From Anaeramoeba flamelloides (Eukaryota; Metamonada; Anaeramoebidae), in NCBI GenBank assembly GCA_027625915.1, contig JANTQA010000015.1:12677001-12741000 (forward strand): a stretch of 64,000 nt of DNA. Reading direction: 5' to 3'. Below the pieces are notes generated by a model. The model saw only the letters and a list, made by a program, of their open reading frames with translations, searched no databases and had not been told where the DNA came from. The number at the start of each line of letters is the position of its first letter. The first letter of the stretch is position 1. A program made the position numbers and the translations under genes. Below are positions 57,605 through 64,000 of the stretch, piece after piece.

Positions 57605-57805
57605 TACAGTCAGTTTCACTTTTAAGGCACAAACTTTCTACGAAATTTAAGGCACAAAAAAATCTCAAATTAAGGCACAAGATTTCGAATTTTTTTTTTT
57701 ACAAATGATTTTTACTAGAATTTGAATTTTGTGCTTTAATTTGAGATTTTTATTGTGCCTTAAAATTCGTTGGAAGTTTGTGCCTTAAAAGTGAAACTGA
57801 CTGTA
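57605..57805. mobile_element. FB1 foldback MITE, copy 13 (inside repeat R1 copy B)
   Basis: 201 bp, reverse-type loop. The flanks GAAATTAC-TA and TA-GAAGTGAGATTT correspond to the uninterrupted GAAATTACTAAAAGTGAGAT at 25017-25036. Confidence 0.95.
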
Positions 57806-58153
57806 GAAGTGAGATTTATTCAAAATTAAATTTTTTTGCAAATTTTTTTTTTTCTAATTTGATCCAAAAACCCAACAAAAAAAGGATCTTGATCTTTTGA
57901 CTGAAAATTTGATTAAAAAAATGAAATTTTCTAAAAATGATTATTCATTTCTCTAAAGTTGACAAATCAAGTTGCACATCGGGTTTAATTGTATCCTTAT
58001 GTAAATAATTACTCTATTGACTTTGGTAAAAAAAATAAATATAAGTTACTAGTCCCTTTAAAGAAATACATCGAAAATAACAAATTCTAAAAAAGCTTCA
58101 TTTTTAAATCTTAAACATTCAAAAAAATTCGAATTTCAAAAATTTGTAGAATA

Positions 58154-59453
58154 TAGTCTACGACAAAAAAAATTTCTCACAAACGTTATCAATACAAAAT
58201 CATACATTATATGTTGAAAATTTTCAATTTGTATTTTTAATTTTCAAAGTCGTATCATTTTCGAAACAAGTTTCAAATGTTGAATTCCCCACCATTTTCT
58301 AGGATTTTAGGAATGATTTTGTCAAGGTGTTTAATCTGTGCTCTAATTTTTTTTGTGGAAATTTTTTTTCCAATTTTTTTTTGATTGAATTTTTCAGTTC
58401 TTCTTGGGTTTCGGCAGATTCTTCTTCGATCATGTTTTTTTAAATCATTCCATATCTTTTCAATTGGATTCAAATCGGGTGATTTGGTAAGGAAAGACAC
58501 TAATTTAATTGAATTTTCTTTGAACCAATTCATTGAAAGTTTTGATTTATGAATGGGTGCATTGTCCTGAAGAAATTCAAAATCATCGCCGTCATATTTA
58601 TTTTTAATAAAAGGAAGTAATGCTTGTTCAAGTATTCGAGTATAAATTTCTGAATTCATTAGTGATTTTGAATTTTTGCAAAAATCTTTTGAAAAAACAA
58701 TTTCAGTTTTTCCCTTCCAAGAAATTCCAGCCCAAATCATAACTGAAATTCTTTTATTATCCATTTCTTTTGGGGGTCTTTTCTGGCCTTTTTTGATATA
58801 AACATAAGATGTATTTCGAAATAACTCTATTTTTGATTCATCGCCAAAATTCACCCTTTTCCAGTTCTAATTGTAGTGGAGTCTACAATGCATCTTTTTT
58901 TTCCTTATCTTTTTGCAAAAGTTTTGGAATTTTGATGGGTTGAACGCAATTATAAACATTATTTTTTCGATATCTTTGTATAGTTCTTATAGATAAAGAT
59001 ACATTGAGTTTTTTTTTGATCTAAGGTTTCAATTTTATTGAACTTTTCTCACGATTTTCATTGAATATTTCTTCCTGTTTTTGGAGTTGTTCATTATTTA
59101 ACAAACTTTTTAGACCACTACCTTCTTTCCATATATGTGATCCTAGAAGGGATTTTTTCTCCCAGTTTCGAATAGTTTTTGTTGTAATATTATTGTTTTT
59201 TGCTAGTTTTTTAATGGGTATACCTTCTTTCAATTTTAACAGAATTTGGTATTTTGTTTCAAGTGAGGTTTTTTTTTTTTGTTCATTTTATAAATAAATT
59301 TATTGTAAATGAAAGTCTAATATTGAATAAAAAAATAAAAAAATAAAAATGACAAATATCATAGTTTCAATTTTTCAAAAAAAAAATCATTGAAAATGAC
59401 AGATCAAAAAAAATAATTGATGGTTTGAGGGAATTTTTTTTTGTCGTAGACTA
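58154..59453 (-). mobile_element. Tc1/mariner element, 1300 bp, with TIRs
   Basis: The ends TAGTCTACGACAAAAAAAAT and the inverse TTTTTTTTGTCGTAGACTA lie at 58154 and 59453, flanked by TA. The length is that of a complete Tc1/mariner element, and one decayed transposase fills it on the minus strand. Tips are nearly identical, suggesting fairly recent insertion despite the broken gene. Confidence 0.92.
58273..59286 (-). pseudogene. Tc1/mariner transposase, broken
   Basis: The N-terminal helix-turn-helix is visible (IPIKKLAKNNNITTKTIRNW). The DDE domain shows VNFGDESKIELF (first Asp), FEFLQDNAPIHKSKLSMNWF (second Asp) and SPDLNPIEKIWNDLK (Glu), a DD34E arrangement. Breaks: the first ATG (59286) is one base out of frame after a 12-A run; stops near 59020 and 58890 interrupt the segment between the HTH and DDE parts; after NDLKK (near 58440) the family-like C-terminus (NMIEEESAETQEELKNS) continues in another frame. 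The enzyme would cut and paste at TA. It is inactive as read, though the homopolymer slips could partly be sequencing errors. Confidence 0.88.
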
Positions 59454-60122
59454 TATATAAAAAAAATATAAAAATTGAAAAAAAAAACAAAAAAAGTTTG
59501 ATCTTTAAGGGAGTAGCCACAGTAAAGGAAAATTTTTCACTTTTTTGAAATTTTGAAGAGGATCAGAAAATAACATTTTTTACTTTGGTTGTAACTCATT
59601 GATTTTTATTATTTAAAGTACTTCATTCATTAGATTTTTTAAATTTTTTTTTCAAAGTCTCAAAGAAATTTCCACAATAGAATGGCGAGTTGAATTGCTT
59701 AAAATAGTCTTTCGAATGTTGAATGATTTATCTTTTATCCTTATCTCAACATTCTATTTTGGCATTTATTTTTTCCAGTTTTTATTATTTCATCATTTTT
59801 GATTTTTTTTAATCAGGACAATAAAAAACAATTCGAAAGATTTTTTTATCAGTGACATTTGGGATTAATGGATTTAGTTTAAAAAGAACAACAACATTAT
59901 AATCGAGAGAATCACAAAAGGAAAGATACAAATGGTACTTAAATAGCTAGAAGGATACCAAAAAATAATAATTATCCCAAAACATTACTTGTTAGGATTT
60001 TAAATTGTTGGATTTTGTGGAATTGGGGAAGTGAATATGATTATATATAAAAAATTTTAAGCCACTAAATAACTATAAGTTTTATTCTAAGAATCTAAAA
60101 TTATCTACTCCCAAAAAAAAAC
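59454..60122. other. Gene-free spacer
   Basis: AT-rich, no gene seen. AAGGGAGTAGCCACAGTAAAG near 59508 resembles, inverted, GTAGCTACTCCCTTAA near 60867, just beyond the stop of the membrane gene. These may be the tips of a larger element enclosing the 60-kb MITE. Confidence 0.45.
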
Positions 60123-60669
60123 TAAACCCCATTCCAAAAATTTGGACACATCAGAAAATCAAATATAGGAAAACAAAAACCCAATTTATTATTTTTTTCC
60201 AAACGTAATATAAAATCACATTTAAGTAACATAATATCAATGCTTTTATAAGTAATCATTTTCATCCAAACAAAAGAAAACAATATAAAACAAAAAAAAA
60301 ATAAAAACCAGTGTGTTAGCTAAATAAGGAAACGAGATGAAATGAAACAATCTGAACAAAAAATGCATTGATAAATTTGCTAAAATCACACCAACAATTG
60401 TTGATCAATCAAATGATAAGATACCAATTGTATGTAAATTTTCAATTTAGCAAACTCAACAGTAACCTTCTATCAACCATCGAAAAAAAAATCCCAGATC
60501 TAACGAAACAGATTTCATAACTCGAAAAAGGGAAATGAAAACAAAATCAAAAAAGACAAAAAATGAAAATAGTTTGTTAAATCAAATAATTTCCAAATTG
60601 AATGTAAATCATGGTATTGTTATTCTTTCGACTGTTTAAACTGTGCCCAAATTTTTGGAATTAAGTTTA
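60123..60669. mobile_element. TTTGGACAC-group MITE, 547 bp
   Basis: TAAACCCCATTCCAAAAATT-TGGACACA at the left and GTGCCCAAATTTTTGGAATT-AAGTTTA at the right are inverted. Closely collinear with 34852-35382 (AACCCAATTTATT, GCTTTTATAAGTAATCATTT, CCTTCTATCAACCAT). Confidence 0.87.
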
Positions 60670-60878
60670 TTTGAATAAAAAAAAAAAAAATTCAAAAAAC
60701 TATTTTATCAATATTATTTCTCTTTTTTTTTTGAGTTTAAATATTACTAAAAAAAAAATATCAAATAATTTTTTTAAAGAAAATTTTTAGAGAATCTACG
60801 ATCACACACCACTAAAATAAAATACTCTTATCTCATCTCTCTCAAATTTTTATCATGTCTTATGGTGTAGCTACTCCC

Positions 60879-61919
60879 TTAAATAATATCTTCAATTGAG
60901 CTAATTGATCTAAAAAATTGGTCAACAAATTGGAAAGCTCTTTTTACAACATTGTTTCCCCAATAATTGGGGTCTTTTTCAAATTTTTTCTCGGCTTCAA
61001 ATAAGAGATGCTCCATTGAACACTCATTACAATAAATGGACTTGCCACAAACACAGCCTTGATCTTCTTTAACGAAAGCGGGGCATTTGTTACATTGGGT
61101 TTCTTTGATGACATTCTTTTTTGAAAGCCAATAATGATAAGAAAGTGATTTAAAATAAAGATAGAGTGTCATTTTGAGTGCAAATCTTTTCTTGTTTGAT
61201 GAGGAAAGCTTTGATGCTTCTAGTTCTTTGATTATCAATTTTTTCATTTCGTCATAATTCGAAATTGATTGTAAAGCATGAATAAGGTGATCTCTTGATT
61301 GGTGAAAATGGTCATCATTAAATTCAAGATTGGAATCTTCGTTTCCAACACTTCCCTTGGATTTCTTCCTCTGGTTTGGATGAGATTCTAGATCTATCGC
61401 TTGATTTTCAAGATCTCTTTTTCTTTTTGCTGCAAGATCATTATAACAAACACGAAAGACATAACACAAACAAAGAAAAACGAACAGAGACAAAAATACT
61501 AAGCCAAACACAACATAAAGATATAATGGTAGTGGTTTGTTGTTGTTGTCTTCAAAATATATTTTATACTTCAATAGAAGGATTGTTGGTATATACCAGA
61601 CAAAGAAAAGGATCCAAAAAATAAGAATAAAAAAATAAAAATGATCCACTTTTTCTTTTCTTAAGGTCCTTTTGTTATATATTTTCTCTTGTGTTAGGGC
61701 ACAACCAAAGAGAACCATAAAATAACAACCAAAAATATTCACTAAAATTACATATCGACTTTTGATTTCTTTGTCATATTTAATACTCAATAAAATCAAT
61801 AAGGCACCTAAACCCACAATAATAAATGGCAAGACAAATTTTCTTACAAACCTAATTCTTTTTTTATGTTTGGTTCCAAAATTTTGAAATCTTTCAACTG
61901 TTTGAGACAGGAAACCCAT
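60879..61919 (-). CDS. Four-pass membrane protein with C-terminal Cys cluster, 346 aa
   Basis: A single frame from ATG (MGFLSQTVERFQNFG) to stop. Membrane segments are predicted at about residues 28-46, 56-75, 94-116 and 132-156. A cytosolic-looking tail then starts with a basic patch (AAKRKRD) and an S/N/K-rich linker. Residues 276-304 carry C-x2-C-x9-C-x-C-x5-C-x2-C-x3-H (CNKC, CVC, CNEC, then H304), likely a zinc-binding, treble-clef or RING-like fold. No family is recognised. A membrane-anchored E3-like or zinc-sensor role would be speculation. The upstream 200 bases are duplicated at 55330-55560. Confidence 0.85.
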   Translation of the reverse strand: MGFLSQTVERFQNFGTKHKKRIRFVRKFVLPFIIVGLGALLILLSIKYDKEIKSRYVILVNIFGCYFMVLFGCALTQEKIYNKRTLRKEKVDHFYFFILIFWILFFVWYIPTILLLKYKIYFEDNNNKPLPLYLYVVFGLVFLSLFVFLCLCYVFRVCYNDLAAKRKRDLENQAIDLESHPNQRKKSKGSVGNEDSNLEFNDDHFHQSRDHLIHALQSISNYDEMKKLIIKELEASKLSSSNKKRFALKMTLYLYFKSLSYHYWLSKKNVIKETQCNKCPAFVKEDQGCVCGKSIYCNECSMEHLLFEAEKKFEKDPNYWGNNVVKRAFQFVDQFFRSISSIEDII

Positions 61920-61974
61920 TTTTTTGGTTTTGTTTGTTTTGTTTTTTTTTATATTTTTTTTGTTCTAAAATGAA

Positions 61975-62190
61975 AAAGAAAAATGAAAAGGATAAAAGAA
62001 AAAAGAAAAATGAAAAAAGAGTAAGGAATGGGAAAAAAGAGTAAGTTTAGGCTTTTGAAACAAAAACTTGAGGTTAATTTGAAAAAAAATGACTGTTGTT
62101 TTTTGGAGAAAATAGTTTCAATGAAATCATACAATCCAATTTATTTTTAAAAAAGTTAAACACTTTTAATTTTGATAACTTAAGGACTAC
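61975..62190 (-). promoter_or_regulatory. Upstream region of the 346-aa membrane gene, duplicated elsewhere
   Basis: Lies immediately 5' of the minus-strand start and is repeated at 55330-55560 without the gene. It contains the purine-rich tract and the GGAGAAAATAGTTTC block. It may carry the promoter, or be an unrelated repeat that landed here. Confidence 0.4.
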
Positions 62191-62703
62191 GTTTTTAGGT
62201 GAAAACAGTGAAATAATGTATAAAATCACCCTTGGATAAGTTATGTAATCCAAGTAATCTTTGTCCAACGAGAATTTCTTTTCGAAAAAATGTAAAATTT
62301 TCACAATTTCAACAATTTTCATAATTTTTAGCTTGTTAGATCATGCAAAATTTTGATTTTAATATTTTAGAATTTCCATTTCAACTTTCGGAACTCACAC
62401 TATTTTCTAGAGCTGTTCTAAATAGCTTTTAAATTTACTTTTACAAGTTTGAAATATTCCAAAATTTGAAATGCACTTGAAAATCCCCAAAGTCAATTTT
62501 TTGCAATTATTTTTTTTGTTATTTACAATTTTCCTTTTCGTTGAAAAACAAAGAAAAATAGTCTATATGAAAAGGTAAAGATGACAAAAAATGTTTTTTT
62601 TTTTTTTTTGTCCAATTTCTTCGGTGTGAAAATTTTTTTTGAGAAGCGAAAGTGAAATAACACAATTAATCAAACCCCCCAAGTGTGGGAACGTAGTCCT
62701 TAA
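62180..62703. mobile_element. TTAA-flanked element with GGACTACGTT inverted ends, 516 bp
   Basis: TTAAGGACTACGTT at 62180 and AACGTAGTCCTTAA ending at 62703 are perfect inverted 14-mers including TTAA. The interior is non-coding. The TTAA site and short TIR fit a piggyBac-type MITE. The GGACTA tip is shared with the palindrome at 56360. Confidence 0.85.
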
Positions 62704-63532
62704 GAATATGAAAATTAATTGAGAAAAAAGATTTGAATTGCAATTCTCTAATTCCTCAATTGAGAAAGTTCTTTAAATCCGCCAACAAAACTTAACGCAA
62801 TCTAAAATTTTCTCAAATCTTAAGGAATTAGTCTGTATTAAATTTTTTTACCTAAATTTAATAGAGATTGAGAAAATTAATTGCCAATTACTGAAATTTG
62901 AAAGACCCTGTTAATTTTGATATTAAACTTATTTCTAGATAAGTAATCCTTATTTAGAAATTGGTCAAGAATTAAAATAATAGAGACGAGTCCCTTAATA
63001 GGTATTTTTTTCAATTTTATTGATTTTACTGTTTGTTCTATGAATTTTTGATGGGAATAATTTTCACTGTATTTTCCAGATTTTCGATTTTTCAAGAATG
63101 TGGGTTGTTAACTGAAATGTGTGTTAAAAAAACTAAAAAACATTTCCCAATTGAACATTTATGAAATACAAGGTTTTCTTTTGTGATTATTATTAAAAAT
63201 TTTTGTTCGTATTAAATTGCAAAAGTTATTGAAATTAAAAAAGCTTAAAAAAGTTAGCTGATAACTAACAAAGAAAAAATAATAACTTTTTCGTATTTGA
63301 GAGTTCTTTATCTCTTATTTTTTTGAATTTAAGATACTTGCAAGTTTAACCATTTTATTTTTTTTTCTTTTTCAGTTAACCTCAAAAGAAATTTTTTAAT
63401 TTCTAAAAAAATACTTTTCTATTTTTGAAAATTCAATTTTAAGACAAAGGAGAAAAATTGGAAACCAAATTTCAATTTTTTTGGGTTACTTGGGATTTAA
63501 AAGACAAATATAAAAATATGAAAAATTATTTT
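62704..63532. other. Gene-free spacer
   Basis: AT-rich with no recognised gene between the two TTAAGGACTACG tips. Confidence 0.45.
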
Positions 63533-64000
63533 TTAAGGACTACGTTTGTAATTCATCAATTTGTCTCAACACCTTGTGTTCCAATCTCATTTAAAATGGA
63601 AAGGAATGATCTTGGAAATATTCTCCAATTTGTATCAAAAAATCATTTTATGTGTCATATTTTAATTGAAAAATGAAAAAGAAATTTTGAGATACGTGAA
63701 CTCGGACACCTTGTTATGGATCGTACAAATAGAATTTTTGAAAAATAATCTGGATTTTTCAGCATTTAAAAACACATTCTCAATAAACAAATTTAAAGCT
63801 AAATGATCGTATTGTCAATGATTTTTGATCATCGAGTTACTTTGAATTTTGACATTATATCCACAAATAATTAATCCGTTCCATTTTTACTGTGAAAATT
63901 TATTAAACATAAAAAATGGTTATCTATTTATAAAATTGTGTTTTTTTGAAAAAATAAATTTAATTTTGATCATATAAGAACAAAATTTCAACTTCTCTTC
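63533..64000. mobile_element. Second TTAAGGACTACG end, element runs off the window
   Basis: TTAAGGACTACGTTTG begins at 63533. No inverted partner occurs before 64000. If the size resembles the 516-bp copy the other end would lie about 50 bases beyond the window. The interior differs from the 62180 copy, so it may be a different member of the group. Confidence 0.55.

Larger units (their letters stand above)
56300..58060 (+). repeat. Dispersed repeat R1, copy B, with two later insertions
   Basis: Homologous to 23590-25045 (same strand) and to 51540-52420 (opposite strand). It is interrupted by the TTAA palindrome (56356-56665) and by FB1 copy 13 (57605-57805), neither of which is in copy A. 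Confidence 0.7.

Overview
The window is nuclear DNA from a strongly AT-rich eukaryote, most likely a free-living protist. Four things point this way. There are GT-AG introns of about 100-310 bases. Proteins are rich in Q/E and K/N tracts. There is a eukaryotic tRNA-Glu with internal A/B boxes and a T-run terminator. Wide gene-poor spacers are full of DNA transposon debris. The style (KENEKEN-type low complexity, many unrecognisable proteins, small exons) recalls amoeboid protists such as Anaeramoeba, but this is an impression from composition, not an identification. I saw no retroviral, LTR, Polinton or toxin remains.

Layout. 1-217 holds nothing recognised. 217-3022 is a head-to-tail array of four ~700-bp units with CACTA-like ends, closed by a TAGTG microsatellite. 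4026-4859 (-) is a coiled-coil protein and 5954-7129 (+) a two-exon SH3 protein; they diverge from a common 1.1-kb spacer. 8876-9743 is a large foldback element. 10329-11688 (+) is a two-exon farnesyl-diphosphate-synthase-like gene whose aspartate-rich motifs have decayed. 11.7-18.5 kb is repeat-rich. tRNA-Glu(UUC) is at 18523-18593. 20178-22526 (-) is a three-exon gene for a winged-helix, E2F-like protein.

22.5-36 kb is a transposon graveyard. It contains a CCGGACA-ended element, nine copies of a ~200-bp foldback MITE (called FB1 here), and a piggyBac transposase relic (about 29.8-32.45 kb) that carries five of those FB1 copies inside it. 36025-36648 (-) is a multi-pass membrane protein, followed by a long CA microsatellite and two further elements, one with a Tc1/mariner transposase fragment. 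39224-40000 (-) is a secreted or membrane TPR protein. 44039-47722 (-) is a very long K/N/E-rich protein with a PH-like C-terminus. 49.7-60.7 kb is again repeat-rich: a 13-bp-stem hairpin, a ~570-bp inverted repeat, two arms of a dispersed repeat, a 302-bp perfect palindrome between TTAA sites, and a broken Tc1/mariner element. 60879-61919 (-) is a four-pass membrane protein with a Cys cluster. The right end has a TTAA-flanked element with GGACTACG ends and the start of a second one.

The most distinctive content is mobile DNA. At least two non-autonomous systems can be read directly: FB1, which targets TA and carries three direct sub-repeats in each inverted arm, and a TTAA-targeting group with GGACTA tips. 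The insertion history can be reconstructed from empty sites in the same window. Exon joins were made by hand from reading frames and splice sites. Family names rest on motifs seen, not on searches.
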